Assembly (NCBI RefSeq): GCF_003050745.1
Contig: NZ_QAOF01000001.1
Span: 434,001 to 498,000, forward strand
Reading direction: 5' to 3'
From: Sphingomonas sp. PP-CE-3G-477
GTDB lineage: Bacteria > Pseudomonadota > Alphaproteobacteria > Sphingomonadales > Sphingomonadaceae
Length of the DNA stretch: 64,000 bases
A program made the position numbers and the translations under genes. A model generated the notes under the pieces. The model worked only from the letters and a program-made list of their open reading frames with translations, was not told where the DNA came from and made no database searches. Numbering within the stretch: position 1 is the stretch's first letter; each line of letters begins with the position of its first letter. Shown here piece by piece: positions 42,043 through 51,236 of this stretch.

Positions 42043-42714
42043 TTAGCTGACTTCCATTGCGGGCTGGGTTGCGAGCAGTCGTTCGATACCGTCGATGCCA
42101 GTCTGGGTGAGTTGCAGCGCGTCGAGATCGGCGTGAGGCGGCTCGATCAGCGACCGGGTCTGGAGTACCCTGATCCACCGGCCAAGCGTCGCGCGGGACA
42201 TGCCCAAGGCGCCGGCGACCATGTCGATACTGGCGATCCGGCCTTCGGCTTCGGCAACGTACACGATCAGCAGCGTCGTCCAGGCGTGATCGGCGAACAG
42301 GTCTGAGCCGAGCGTCTCGTCGCGCGCGCGCATGACGCCCAGCAAGCTCTTTGCGCGTTGCCAGAGGCGGTAGGGCATGTCCGCGGGGTCAATGACGTCG
42401 ACCGCGGTAGGGATGGTCGAGAGCGTGCCGACGAGATGACCCGTCTGACCGCTACCGAGTCGCGACACCTGAACCTCTAGCGTCAGGATATCGCCCTCGC
42501 CACCGATATAGCGCTTCCTGATTTTCGCGGAATTTCCGTTGGGTTGCAGTGCGATGACCTGCGAGCGGTTACGGGCAAGGTCATCGGGATGGGTGATGGC
42601 GAGATAGGACAACCCGACCAACTGTTTCTGGGTGCGCTGCAACAATGTCGCAACCGTTTCGTCGACCACCTGGATAACGCCGTCGCCGTTCGAAATAGAG
42701 TGGCCAATGATCAT
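42043..42714 (-). CDS. PAS-domain winged-helix regulator
   Basis: 223 residues. The N-terminal PAS domain (about 10-110) reads VVDETVATLLQRTQKQLVGL, then AITHPDDLARNRSQVIALQP and IRKRYIGGEGDILTLEVQVS, a layout found in PAS sensors. The C-terminal helix-turn-helix (about 165-215) reads SIDMVAGALGMSRATLGRWI followed by IEPPHADLD. No phosphoryl or ligand residue is identified. The start ATG at 42714 is supported by AGGA seven bases upstream. Divergent from the M28 peptidase gene with a palindrome between. A stand-alone sensor-regulator; ligand unknown. Confidence 0.8.
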   Translation of the reverse strand: MIIGHSISNGDGVIQVVDETVATLLQRTQKQLVGLSYLAITHPDDLARNRSQVIALQPNGNSAKIRKRYIGGEGDILTLEVQVSRLGSGQTGHLVGTLSTIPTAVDVIDPADMPYRLWQRAKSLLGVMRARDETLGSDLFADHAWTTLLIVYVAEAEGRIASIDMVAGALGMSRATLGRWIRVLQTRSLIEPPHADLDALQLTQTGIDGIERLLATQPAMEVS

Positions 42715-42863
42715 CGTCGTTCCTGCAGCCCCACGAACATCTTTACCAACCACGCCAAAATTTCTGCAACATGGATTATGCAGTTTCGTTTCAAGCCATT
42801 GGTAGAGCGTGCGAATAGTTGCTGGCACGCTAAATAGTGCTCGATTGTAAAAATATCATGATC

Positions 42864-42877
42864 GCAGCTTGAGCTGC
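42864..42877. promoter_or_regulatory. Palindrome between the PAS-HTH and M28 genes
   Basis: GCAGCT-TG-AGCTGC is a perfect 14-bp inverted repeat in the 189-bp divergent region, next to an A/T-rich stretch (TTGTAAAAATATCATGATC). It is a candidate operator of the PAS-HTH regulator or of another factor. Confidence 0.35.
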
Positions 42878-42903
42878 GGGTGGGTTCGATCCAAGATCGT
42901 GGA

Positions 42904-44187
42904 ATGTCCATCCTTGTCGCTCCGCTGCTACTTGCAGCCGCCGCCGCGTATCCTGCTCCATCTCCGGCACGACTGGAGGCCGATGTCACGACGATGGTCG
43001 GTTTCGGCACGCGCCATACCGCGTCGACCACGACCGATCCGAAGCGCGGCATCGGTGCCGCCCGGACCTGGGCCGCCGACCGGTTCAACGCGATTTCGGC
43101 AACCTGCGGCGGATGCATCACCGTCGACCGGATCTCGCGGCGCTTTACCGGGCCGCGCGCACCGACCGGTGTCGTCGTCGAGGACGTGCTCGGTATCCAG
43201 AAGGGCCGCGATCCGAACCGCGTCGTGATCGTCGGCGCGCATATCGACAGCCGCGTCACTGACGTGATGAACGTGACGTCGGATGCGCCCGGCGCGAACG
43301 ACAACGCGTCGGGCGTCGCGCTGGTGCTGGAGGCCGCACGACTGCTGTCGCGGCGCCAGTTCGACGCGACGATCGTCTACGCGGTGTTCTCCGGCGAGGA
43401 GCAGGGCTTGTGGGGTGCCGAACTGCTCGCCGACACCGCCAAGGCTCGCGGCTGGCAGGTCTCGGCGATGCTCAACAACGATATCGTCGGCAACACGGTC
43501 GGGCAGGGCGGCGTGCGCGTCGCTGACAAGGTTCGCGTGTTTTCGGAAGGCATTCGCGCATCGGAGGATCTCGTCGCTCAGCAGGGGCGCAGGGCGGAGG
43601 GCGGCGAGGACGACGGTCCCAGCCGCGCCTTGGCGAAGGCGATCGACGGAATCGCACGCGGTATTCCTGGTGGACTGGATGTGATGCTCGATCGCCGGCC
43701 GGACCGGTTCGGGCGCGGCGGCGATCACGAGCCGTTCCTGAAGCTCGGCTATCCCGCCGTACGCTTCTCGGTCGCGGCAGAGAATTGGGACCGCCAGCAC
43801 CAGGATCTGCGCCCCGAGAAAGGCGTGGTCTACGGCGATACGATCGCCGGCATGGACTTCCCGTACCTTGCGAAGGTGACCGCGATCAACGTCGCGACGC
43901 TGTCGCGAATCGCCAGCGCACCCGCGGCGCCCGAGGACGTGTCGATCGCAGGGGCATTATCCCGTGACACGACGGTGAAGTGGACTGCGGTACCAGGCGC
44001 TGCCGGCTACCGCGTGCGGTGGCGTCGGAACGATGCGCAGAACTGGGCCAAGACCCGCGATGTCACGGGGACCGAAACGGTTCTGACGCAGGTTCCGGTC
44101 GACGACAATTTCGTCGGCGTGTCCGCGCTTTCGGCTGCGGGAGCGGAAAGTCTCGTGAGCTTCGCCGGGCGCGAACGGCGACGTTGA
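42904..44187 (+). CDS. M28-family zinc aminopeptidase, exported
   Basis: 427 residues with a signal peptide (MSILVAPLLLAAAAAYPAPS). M28 metal ligands are visible: His and Asp in VGAHIDSR, Asp in PGANDNASG, Glu-Glu in FSGEEQG, Asp in NNDIVG and His in the C-terminal part after YPAVRFS. A fibronectin type III-like domain covers about 335-420 (VKWTAVPGAAGYRVRWRR). Periplasmic or secreted aminopeptidase/dipeptidase, preference unknown. The ATG at 42904 is chosen because the signal peptide begins there. Convergent with the GGDEF-EAL gene 31 bp away. Confidence 0.88.
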   Translation: MSILVAPLLLAAAAAYPAPSPARLEADVTTMVGFGTRHTASTTTDPKRGIGAARTWAADRFNAISATCGGCITVDRISRRFTGPRAPTGVVVEDVLGIQKGRDPNRVVIVGAHIDSRVTDVMNVTSDAPGANDNASGVALVLEAARLLSRRQFDATIVYAVFSGEEQGLWGAELLADTAKARGWQVSAMLNNDIVGNTVGQGGVRVADKVRVFSEGIRASEDLVAQQGRRAEGGEDDGPSRALAKAIDGIARGIPGGLDVMLDRRPDRFGRGGDHEPFLKLGYPAVRFSVAAENWDRQHQDLRPEKGVVYGDTIAGMDFPYLAKVTAINVATLSRIASAPAAPEDVSIAGALSRDTTVKWTAVPGAAGYRVRWRRNDAQNWAKTRDVTGTETVLTQVPVDDNFVGVSALSAAGAESLVSFAGRERRR

Positions 44188-44218
44188 ACGTCGCGCCCGT
44201 CGGGCCGTTCGCGGTCGA

Positions 44219-46594
44219 TCAGGCCGCGGCGGACGCTCTCCAGCGCCGGTTGGCGAGCGCCCGCGCTTCCTCGACCGGCAGGGGGCGACCAAAATAGAAG
44301 CCCTGGACCTTGGTGCAGCCGAACTCCTGGACCATGCGGTGTTCGGCCTCGGTCTCCACGCCCTCTGCCGTCGTCGCCATGTCGAGGCTCTTCGCCAGCG
44401 CAATAACGGCGTGAACGATCGCAACCGCCTCGCGTAGCCCTTTGGCGGCATCGCGGACGAAGCTGCGATCGATCTTGATCGACGAGAAACGCGTGCGGCT
44501 GAGATAGCCGAGTGAGGAATAGCCGGTCCCGAAATCGTCGAGACTGAGGTGGACGCCGAGATCGAGCAGGCGTTCCAGCACTTTCGTTGCGCCAAGCCCC
44601 TCATGCATGAAGACGCTTTCGGTGACCTCGAGCTCGAGGCGTTCGGCCGAGAGCCCGGTGTTCGCCAGTGCGGACGTGACGGTGGTCACGAAGCTCGGGT
44701 TCTGGAGCTGATTGGCGGATATGTTCACTGCGATGCGAATGTCCGACGGCCATTTGGCCGCTTCCTCGCACGCCGTACGCAATACCCAGGCTCCGATCGG
44801 AGCGATCAGGCGGGCATCCTCGGCGAGCGGAATGAACTTGCTTGGTGCAATGGTGCCGTACGCCGTGCTGACCCAGCGCAGCAGCGCCTCGAAGCCCAGC
44901 AGGGCGCCGGTGCCGGCGTCGACGACCGGCTGGTATTCGAGATGCATTTCGCCATTCTCGACGGCGGTGCGCAGCGCCAGTTCCAGCACCCGGCGCTCCT
45001 CGGCCTTGACGTGAAGTTCGGGCTCGTACGTCCGGTACACGCCGCGCCCGGCATCCTTGGCACGGTACAGCGCCAGGTCGGCGGAGCGCACGAGCATCTC
45101 GGCGGTACGACCGTCACGCGGGCCGACCGCGATGCCGACGCTGACCCCGATGTACAACGTATGTGCGTCGATCTCGTAGGAATGGGATAGCGATTCGATG
45201 ATCCGCTGCGCCAGGCGTTCGATCGCGACGGTATCGCTCGCATCGCGGACGATCACCGCGAACTCGTCGCCGCCGAGCCGGCCGCACAGATGATCGTCGT
45301 CCATCAACTGAGCGAGGCGTTCGGAAACCTGGCCAAGCAAGCGGTCGCCGATCGGGTGACCAAGCGTGTCGTTGACCGCCTTGAAGCGATCGAGGTCGAG
45401 CATCATGAACGCATAGCGGCCTCCCCAGATGTCCGCCTCCGCCATCGTCTTCACGAGCGTCTCGTTGATCATCAGACGGTTGGGCAGGCCGGTGAGCGTG
45501 TCGAACCGTGCCATGCGGTTGATCTTGTCCGCGGATGCGCGCTGTTCGGTTACGTCGGAGCACACACCACGAAAACCCACAAATTCGCCGTCGTCGCCGA
45601 AGCGGGGCGAGGCCGCGAGTTCCCACCAGCGATCCTCGCCACCGATCTGCACCAGCAGCCGCAAATCGCGAAAGCTCTGCCGCATCTTCATCTTTTCCGC
45701 GAGCGTGCGCAGGCCGGCGGTGAAGTCGCCGGTATCCCAGCTTGGCCCCGCCAGCACCTGCAGGAACGGCATGCCCTCCAAGCCCCGCGCATCGAGCCCG
45801 CAGGCGAACGCAAAGCGTGACGACGCCCGGACGATCCGTCGTGCGACATCGGTTTCCCAGAGCCAGTCGGCGCCGGTTTCCTCGAACTCGCGCAGCAACA
45901 GGCTGACCGTCTGGTCGCGTTCGTCGAGTGCGATCTCGGCAGCGCGGATCAGGACGAGGGTCCGCGCGCGGCTGACGCAGACGATCATCAACATCAGCGT
46001 GAAGCCGAAGATCCCCGCCGCGGCTGCGCTGGCGCCGGCCATCGCCAGCTGGACCACCATCGCCGTGCCGAGATATCCGAGGAAGATCAGCGTCGCGAGC
46101 GCGAGCGGCGCCATCGCGAACGCCGCCGCGATCATCAAGACCGCAAGCGTTATGCCGAGGCCCGCGGTCGTTCCCGACGGTGCGTGCGTACAGAACAGCA
46201 CGGGCACGATCGACCAAGTAAGACCGAGCGCGAGCCCCTCCCATCCGGTGTTCCGGACGTCGCGGACGCTGGCATAGCTATCGCCGCGATGATTCGTCGC
46301 GAGCCGACGAAATCCGACGACGAGTGCAACCGTGAGAATCGAGACGGCCCAGCCGACGATCTGCCAGGTCGGAACGAATCCACGCACCAGAAAGGCCGTG
46401 GTCAAGGTCGCGCAGATGTTCGCGACCAGCACGAACAACGCCAACCTGCGCCCCGCAAAGAGCTGCGCGGCACGGATGCGGCTCCATTCGAGATGATCCA
46501 CGCCGCCGCGCAATCCAAGCAACGTCGGCGTATCCACCGTGAACCGGCGTGATGGAGAGGGTGATCTGATGTTCACGGGGTCAGTGTAAAACAA
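44219..46594 (-). CDS. GGDEF-EAL c-di-GMP turnover protein with membrane sensor
   Basis: 791 residues from a TTG start; the start is uncertain and a GTG about seven codons in is also possible. About six transmembrane helices (about 45-215), then a PAS domain (230-350), GGDEF domain (about 365-530, GRLGGDEFAVI intact) and EAL domain (about 545-790). EALLRW, DDFGTGYSSLGYLSR and AEGVETEAEH are intact, so both diguanylate cyclase and phosphodiesterase activity are possible. The net activity cannot be inferred. It is the only c-di-GMP enzyme in the window; a broken PilZ gene lies 23 kb away. Confidence 0.93.
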   Translation of the reverse strand: MFYTDPVNIRSPSPSRRFTVDTPTLLGLRGGVDHLEWSRIRAAQLFAGRRLALFVLVANICATLTTAFLVRGFVPTWQIVGWAVSILTVALVVGFRRLATNHRGDSYASVRDVRNTGWEGLALGLTWSIVPVLFCTHAPSGTTAGLGITLAVLMIAAAFAMAPLALATLIFLGYLGTAMVVQLAMAGASAAAAGIFGFTLMLMIVCVSRARTLVLIRAAEIALDERDQTVSLLLREFEETGADWLWETDVARRIVRASSRFAFACGLDARGLEGMPFLQVLAGPSWDTGDFTAGLRTLAEKMKMRQSFRDLRLLVQIGGEDRWWELAASPRFGDDGEFVGFRGVCSDVTEQRASADKINRMARFDTLTGLPNRLMINETLVKTMAEADIWGGRYAFMMLDLDRFKAVNDTLGHPIGDRLLGQVSERLAQLMDDDHLCGRLGGDEFAVIVRDASDTVAIERLAQRIIESLSHSYEIDAHTLYIGVSVGIAVGPRDGRTAEMLVRSADLALYRAKDAGRGVYRTYEPELHVKAEERRVLELALRTAVENGEMHLEYQPVVDAGTGALLGFEALLRWVSTAYGTIAPSKFIPLAEDARLIAPIGAWVLRTACEEAAKWPSDIRIAVNISANQLQNPSFVTTVTSALANTGLSAERLELEVTESVFMHEGLGATKVLERLLDLGVHLSLDDFGTGYSSLGYLSRTRFSSIKIDRSFVRDAAKGLREAVAIVHAVIALAKSLDMATTAEGVETEAEHRMVQEFGCTKVQGFYFGRPLPVEEARALANRRWRASAAA

Positions 46595-46722
46595 CCTGGT
46601 TAGCAGATCGTTGGTAATCCACCGAATTGGATGTAATTAACACCCGACATAATGCTAAGTGCTGGACGACACGTACTTTGTCGGCACGAACTTTTTTAGT
46701 GCCGGTCCGAGTCGCGATGGTT

Positions 46723-48480
46723 TCACGCTGCAATGTCATACGGCTTTATATCGCCGCTGAGGTACAGATTACGCGCTTTCGCACGGCTGAGCTTGCCCGA
46801 CGACGTGCGCGGCAAGGTGCGCGGCGGGATCAGTTCGATCAAGCAGTTCATGCCCGTCACCGAACGGACGCGCTCGCGGATCTCGTCGCGCAGGCGCAGG
46901 CGTTCGGCTTCGTCGGAGCTGCGGCACTGGACCAATACGGCGGGGGTTTCCTCGCCGCCGGGCGTCGTGATCGCGAACGCGGCGATGTCGCCCGCCTTGA
47001 AGCCGGGAAGCTGTTCCACCGCCCATTCGATGTCCTGCGGCCAGTGGTTCTTGCCGTTGACGATGATCATGTCCTTGGCGCGGCCGACGATGTAGATGTA
47101 GCCGTCCGACATATAGCCCATGTCGCCGGTATCGAGCCAGCCGCCGGACATGCACGCCTCGGTCGCGGCGTCGTCACGGAAATAGCCGACCATCACCGAC
47201 TTGCCCTTGCACCAGACCTTGCCGATCGCGCGCTCGGGAAGGGGCGTGCCGTCCTCTTCGCGGATCTCGATCTGCATGTCGCGGACCGGCTTGCCGCAGT
47301 TGACGATTGCCCGGTAGCGCTGCGGACGGTCCCCGCCGCGGCTACCACCCGAGAGCTGGGTTTCCTCGACGAGTTCGACGCGGATGCCTTCGCCCGGCGG
47401 CATCAGCGATACCGCGAGCGTCGCCTCGGCAAGGCCGTAGCTCGGCAGGAACGCGCTGGCCTTGAAGCCGGCATCGGCAAATGCGTCGACGAACGACTGC
47501 ATCACGTCGGGACGGATCATGTCGGCGCCATTGCCCGCGACCCGCCAGCGCGACAGGTCGAACCGGTCGCTCGCCTTGGTCTGCGAGGACATCCGGCGCG
47601 CGCAGATATCGTAGCCGAAGGTCGGCGAATAGCTGAGCGTCGTGCCTTCGTTCCGGCTGATGAGATCGAGCCACGCGAGCGGACGGCGCGCGAAATCCTC
47701 GGTCTTGAGGTAGTCGGTGGAGACCTGGTTGGCGATCGGCGACAGGAAGCAGCCGACCAGACCCATGTCGTGATACCAGGGCAGCCAGGAGACACAGCGA
47801 TCGGTGTCGCAGACTTCCATGCCGTGGCTATGGGCAGCGAGGTTGTTGAGCAGCGCGGCGTGCGTGATGACGACGCCGTGCGGAAAGCGCGTCGAGCCGC
47901 TGGAATATTGCAGGTATGCGATGTCGTCGGGCTTGGCCTCGGGCAGCGTCGCGACCGGTGCCTCGCGCACGGCGAACTCGGACCAGTCGATGCCGACGGT
48001 GCCCGACAGGCGCGCGGCCTCGCCGGCCATCTGTGCCAGTTCGGGCGGGAAGATCAGCATCTTCGGATCGCAGCTGGCGAGCTGGACGCGGAGTTGTTCG
48101 ATGTACGAGTCGCGACCGCCGAACGAGGTCGGCAGCGGCAGCGGCACGGGCCATGCGCCGGCATAGACGACGCCGAAGAACAATGCGGCGAACTCGGGAC
48201 CGGTCTCCGCGACCAGCGCGATGCGATCGGCAGGCGCGACGCCGGCGGCGATCAGGCGATCCGCCATCGCACGCGCGTCGGTGCGGAGTTGCGAATAAGG
48301 GTAGGGCTGCGACAAAGTGCCGCGGGCGTCGTGAAAATTAAGCCCGCGGTTACCGCTTGCGGCGTAATCGAGCGCTTCGCCCAAGGTGCCGAAATCGGCG
48401 AAGCGGCGCGGCAGGGCGTCCTGGGTCGGCGTCGCGGTGATCGCGGTCTGGCCGTCCTTCTGAAGCGTCTCGGTCGTCAT
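46723..48480 (-). CDS. Fatty acyl-AMP ligase
   Basis: 585 residues from MTTETLQKDG (48480; AGGA seven bases before). An ANL-superfamily adenylating enzyme: YLQYSSGSTRFPHGVVITH (ATP loop), PWYHDMGLVGCF, SYGLAEATLA, WLDTGDMGYMSDGYIYIVGR and NGKNHWPQDIE. The pattern fits fatty acyl-AMP ligases, which activate fatty acids and load them on an acyl carrier protein. In sphingomonads related enzymes take part in sphingolipid synthesis, but no serine palmitoyltransferase is near, so that is only a possibility. Divergent from recX. Confidence 0.9.
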   Translation of the reverse strand: MTTETLQKDGQTAITATPTQDALPRRFADFGTLGEALDYAASGNRGLNFHDARGTLSQPYPYSQLRTDARAMADRLIAAGVAPADRIALVAETGPEFAALFFGVVYAGAWPVPLPLPTSFGGRDSYIEQLRVQLASCDPKMLIFPPELAQMAGEAARLSGTVGIDWSEFAVREAPVATLPEAKPDDIAYLQYSSGSTRFPHGVVITHAALLNNLAAHSHGMEVCDTDRCVSWLPWYHDMGLVGCFLSPIANQVSTDYLKTEDFARRPLAWLDLISRNEGTTLSYSPTFGYDICARRMSSQTKASDRFDLSRWRVAGNGADMIRPDVMQSFVDAFADAGFKASAFLPSYGLAEATLAVSLMPPGEGIRVELVEETQLSGGSRGGDRPQRYRAIVNCGKPVRDMQIEIREEDGTPLPERAIGKVWCKGKSVMVGYFRDDAATEACMSGGWLDTGDMGYMSDGYIYIVGRAKDMIIVNGKNHWPQDIEWAVEQLPGFKAGDIAAFAITTPGGEETPAVLVQCRSSDEAERLRLRDEIRERVRSVTGMNCLIELIPPRTLPRTSSGKLSRAKARNLYLSGDIKPYDIAA

Positions 48481-48586
48481 CGCAGTTCCTGTCTCTGGCG
48501 TCTTGCCCGGCATGGCGGCTGAGCGCACCTCGCCTATTTCTAGTCTAGCCGTTCAACTTCGGGTGTCAGTGTGGCACAATGATGGC

Positions 48587-49213
48587 GTGTCCGACGATGA
48601 CGACCCCGATCGCGCGACAGGGCGCCCCAAAACCCGCGGTAAAGAGCGGTCCGCCGGCCGTGGCAACATGCGCAAGGCCGACCGCGCGCCGCCAAAGCCG
48701 ATCGATGCCGCCGCGCTGGAGCGGATGGCGCTGCGCTATGTCGAGCGGTTCGCGACCACGCGGGGGCGGCTCACCGATTATCTGATGCGCAAGATCCGCG
48801 AGCGGGGTTGGGATGGTGGCTCTGCCGCGGCGTTGGCCGAGCCCGGCGAGCTCTCGCAACGGATGGCCGATCTGGGTTATGTCGACGACCGTGCGTTCGC
48901 CGAGCAACGTGCTGCTGCGATGCAGCGCCGAGGGCTGGGCGCGCGGCGTGTCGCGGGAGCCTTCCGCGAGGCCGGAATCGATGATGGCGATGCGGAATCG
49001 GTCGCGCCTGCGATTGCCGATCGTGCGGTCGAATCTGCACTCGCCTTTGCCCGGCGGAAGCGAATCGGACCGTACGGCAACGGCGAGGCGGACAGGAAAC
49101 TTCAGGAAAAACAGCTCGCCGCGATGCTGCGCGCCGGTCACCGGTTCGACCTGGCGCGCAAAATTGTTGCTGCACCGCCGTCCGATACGCCGGAATTGGT
49201 GGATTTCGATTGA
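48587..49213 (+). CDS. recX: Regulatory protein RecX
   Basis: 208 residues from a GTG at 48587 (VSDDDDPDRAT); an ATG at 48668 would also work. RecX limits RecA filament growth. Three-helix repeats are visible: AALERMALRYVERFATTRGRL then LMRKIRERGW; MADLGYVDDRAFAEQRAAAM; and ARRKRIGPYG near 170, as in alphaproteobacterial RecX. The first about 35 residues are charged and low in complexity. recA is not next to it. Divergent from the acyl-AMP ligase gene. Confidence 0.85.
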   Translation: MSDDDDPDRATGRPKTRGKERSAGRGNMRKADRAPPKPIDAAALERMALRYVERFATTRGRLTDYLMRKIRERGWDGGSAAALAEPGELSQRMADLGYVDDRAFAEQRAAAMQRRGLGARRVAGAFREAGIDDGDAESVAPAIADRAVESALAFARRKRIGPYGNGEADRKLQEKQLAAMLRAGHRFDLARKIVAAPPSDTPELVDFD

Positions 49214-49277
49214 GTTCGGCAACGGATTCGTTGCGGTAGCGACGAAGCGTGCTATCTCGGCGTTCAGGGGTGTGACA

Positions 49278-49904
49278 ATGCGTAACGACACGCAACAGGA
49301 TGCGGACATGATAGTCGCGGCGGTATCGCCGGCCGTAGCGATGGCGACGCCGATGGTGGTGCCGATCGCTGCGACCGTCGCGAACGGTGAAGACGTGCGC
49401 GCGATCGGTGGCGTCATCAAATGGTTCGACGTGACCCGGGGCTTCGGATTCGCGGTCGCGGACGACGAGGACGTGGGCGATATCCTCGTGCATTTCTCCG
49501 TCCTGCAATCGCATGGCCGTCGCAGCCTTCCCGAGGGCGCGCGCGTCGAGACGCTGTCGGTCCAGCGCGGTCGCGGTTTCCAGGCGCGCGAGATCGTGTC
49601 GATCGACATGACCAACGCGGTCGAGGAGGTCGTGCGCGCCGTGTCCTCGCCCGATCGGGTCGATCCGATTGCGATGATCGACGCGGCGGGACCGTTCGAA
49701 GCGGCATCGGTGAAGTGGTTCAACCGGTTGAAGGGTTACGGCTTTCTGGTACGGAGTGCCGATGGCAGCGACATCTTCGTCCACATGGAAACGCTGCGCC
49801 GCGCCGGAATCGAGACGGTCGAACCCGACCAGCCGCTCCGCGCGCGCGTGGTCGAAGGGCGCAAGGGACCGCTTGCCGTCGCGGTCGAAGAGGATCCTGG
49901 ATGA
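49278..49904 (+). CDS. Double cold-shock-domain protein
   Basis: 208 residues with two cold-shock domains. The first (about 40-110) has IGGVIKWFDVTRGFGFAVAD; RNP1 is KWFDVTRGFGF. The second (about 138-205) has SVKWFNRLKGYGFLVRS with RNP1-like KGYGFLV and SDIFVHMETL (RNP2). The N-terminal about 35 residues are low-complexity. Tandem CSD proteins of this size are typical of alphaproteobacteria (CspD-like). Probably binds single-stranded RNA. The stop overlaps the DUF192 ATG by ATGA, so the two are coupled. Confidence 0.92.
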   Translation: MRNDTQQDADMIVAAVSPAVAMATPMVVPIAATVANGEDVRAIGGVIKWFDVTRGFGFAVADDEDVGDILVHFSVLQSHGRRSLPEGARVETLSVQRGRGFQAREIVSIDMTNAVEEVVRAVSSPDRVDPIAMIDAAGPFEAASVKWFNRLKGYGFLVRSADGSDIFVHMETLRRAGIETVEPDQPLRARVVEGRKGPLAVAVEEDPG

Positions 49905-50398
49905 GTTTGGTTGCGAAGGCCGTGTTGGCCGCGGTGCTGGCGGTGGGCGTCGGCGCCGGGGGTGTCGCGTACATGAATAGCAGCACCGACACCGAAGCGG
50001 CGAAGGACGGCACGCTGGGGCTGACGATCAAGAGCGCGAACGGGGCGCATGCGTTCCGGGTCGAGAGCGCGAAGACGAAAGCCGAGCAGGCGCGCGGACT
50101 GATGTTTCGCACCGACCTGAAGCCCGATCGCGGGATGCTGTTCTGGCCGTATCCCGCCACGGGAGGCAAGCCGGTGGAGGCGAACTTCTGGATGAAGAAC
50201 ACGCCGAGTTCGCTGGATATCATCTACATCCGTAGCGACGGGACGATCGCGCGGATCGCGGAGAATGCCGTGCCGTTTTCGGAAGTGCCGATACCGTCGG
50301 GCGAGCCGGTCGGAGCCGTACTGGAACTGATGGGCGGACGGGCTGCGGAACTGGGGATCGCCGAGGGTGATCTGGTGACGTGGGACAAGGCGGAGTAG
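49901..50398 (+). CDS. DUF192 family protein
   Basis: 165 residues with an N-terminal transmembrane/signal segment (AKAVLAAVLAVGVGAGGVAY). The DUF192 domain (about 42-165) shows the family core KTKAEQARGLMFRTDLKPDR, then GMLFWPY, NFWMKNT and the C-terminal AVLELMGGRAAELGI. Function unknown, probably outside the cytosol. Translated with the preceding double CSD protein through a 4-base overlap. This pairing recurs in alphaproteobacteria, but its meaning is unclear. Confidence 0.9.
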   Translation: MSLVAKAVLAAVLAVGVGAGGVAYMNSSTDTEAAKDGTLGLTIKSANGAHAFRVESAKTKAEQARGLMFRTDLKPDRGMLFWPYPATGGKPVEANFWMKNTPSSLDIIYIRSDGTIARIAENAVPFSEVPIPSGEPVGAVLELMGGRAAELGIAEGDLVTWDKAE

Positions 50399-50462
50399 GC
50401 GCGGGCGGTTTGTCGTGCGTCTAACAATTTCATCCGACCGCGCGATATCGTTGAAGGAATTA

Positions 50463-50688
50463 CACCGCCCCGGCGAAGGCCGGGGTCCAGTTGGGTGACG
50501 TCGCCAACTGATGCTGCGCTCCGTTACCGCGGCCTCTCCAACTGGGCCCCGGCCTTCGCCGGGGTGGTGGCCTTGCTTGAAGCGTCCTCTAAAAGTTGCT
50601 GGTCGGTGAGGGCTAACCCTTCCAAGTAGAAAAGACTGTTTCCCCGCGAAGGCGGGGACCCAGACTGGGCTCCCGCCTTCGCGGGAGA
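50463..50688. repeat. Composite palindromic repeat (Y then inverted X)
   Basis: Unit Y at 50463-50569 (CCCCGGCGAAGGCCGGGG arms, CAGTTGGG and CCAACTGGG in the centre) and unit X at 50641-50688, which is the reverse complement of 1751-1797. A 71-bp stretch with no recognised feature separates them. It fills the greater part of the 443-bp gap (50399-50841) between the DUF192 gene and the NDUFA12 gene. Confidence 0.85.
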
Positions 50689-50746
50689 ACAAGGAAGCGG
50701 GAACAGTTGCAGGCAAGGGCCCCTATCATAACGGCGAACCTCCACG

Positions 50747-50770
50747 ATCCTCCCCCCTGGCGGGGGGGAT
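50747..50770. repeat. Half copy of palindromic family C
   Basis: A 24-bp hairpin, ATCCTCCCCC CTGG CGGGGGGGAT, matching the outer arms of the repeats at 15787 and 37879. It lies between the composite repeat and the NDUFA12 gene. The remainder of this gap shows nothing else. Confidence 0.65.
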
Positions 50771-50841
50771 CAAGAGTAGCGGCAGCCTTCCCTCCAACGA
50801 TCATGGTTGAAGCCCGTCGCCAGTCGGGTTAAGCGCCAGCC

Positions 50842-51234
50842 ATGGGCTTTCTCGCATCGACTTTCACGTGGTGGAACGGCGCCACCCTCGGCACCAAATT
50901 CGGCTTGCGCAGCATGGCGAAGAAGGGCGAGGACGCGCTTGGCAACGTCTATTACGAAGGTGGCAAGGACACCGCCGGCAACCCGCGCCGCTGGGTGATC
51001 TACCAGGGCGCGACCGACGCGAGCCGCGTGCCGCCCGCGTGGTTCAGCTGGCTGCATCACCAGGTCGACGACGTGCCCGATCGCGCATTGCCGCCGATCC
51101 GCGCGTGGCAGAAGCCTGCCGTGCCTAACATGACGGGTACCGCGCTCGCCTATCGTCCTGCCGGTGCGCTCGAAAAGGGTGGCCACCGCGCCGCCGCGAC
51201 GGGTGATTACGAAGCCTGGACGCCCGAAGGGTGA
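50842..51234 (+). CDS. NADH:ubiquinone oxidoreductase subunit NDUFA12-like
   Basis: 130 residues; an accessory subunit of complex I found in alphaproteobacteria and mitochondria. The family signature RRWVIYQGATDASRVPPAWF with SWLHHQVDDVP lies at 50-80, and GLRSMAKKGEDALGNVYYEG precedes it. It probably stabilises the peripheral arm. The structural nuo genes are not near. The DUF2155 gene follows two bases after the stop, a common alphaproteobacterial order. Confidence 0.92.
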   Translation: MGFLASTFTWWNGATLGTKFGLRSMAKKGEDALGNVYYEGGKDTAGNPRRWVIYQGATDASRVPPAWFSWLHHQVDDVPDRALPPIRAWQKPAVPNMTGTALAYRPAGALEKGGHRAAATGDYEAWTPEG

Positions 51235-51236
51235 TC

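Noticed and set aside
50463-50770. Repeated GC palindromes considered as a CRISPR array
   Set aside because: Only two or three units, strongly palindromic and of differing size, no regular spacers and no cas genes.
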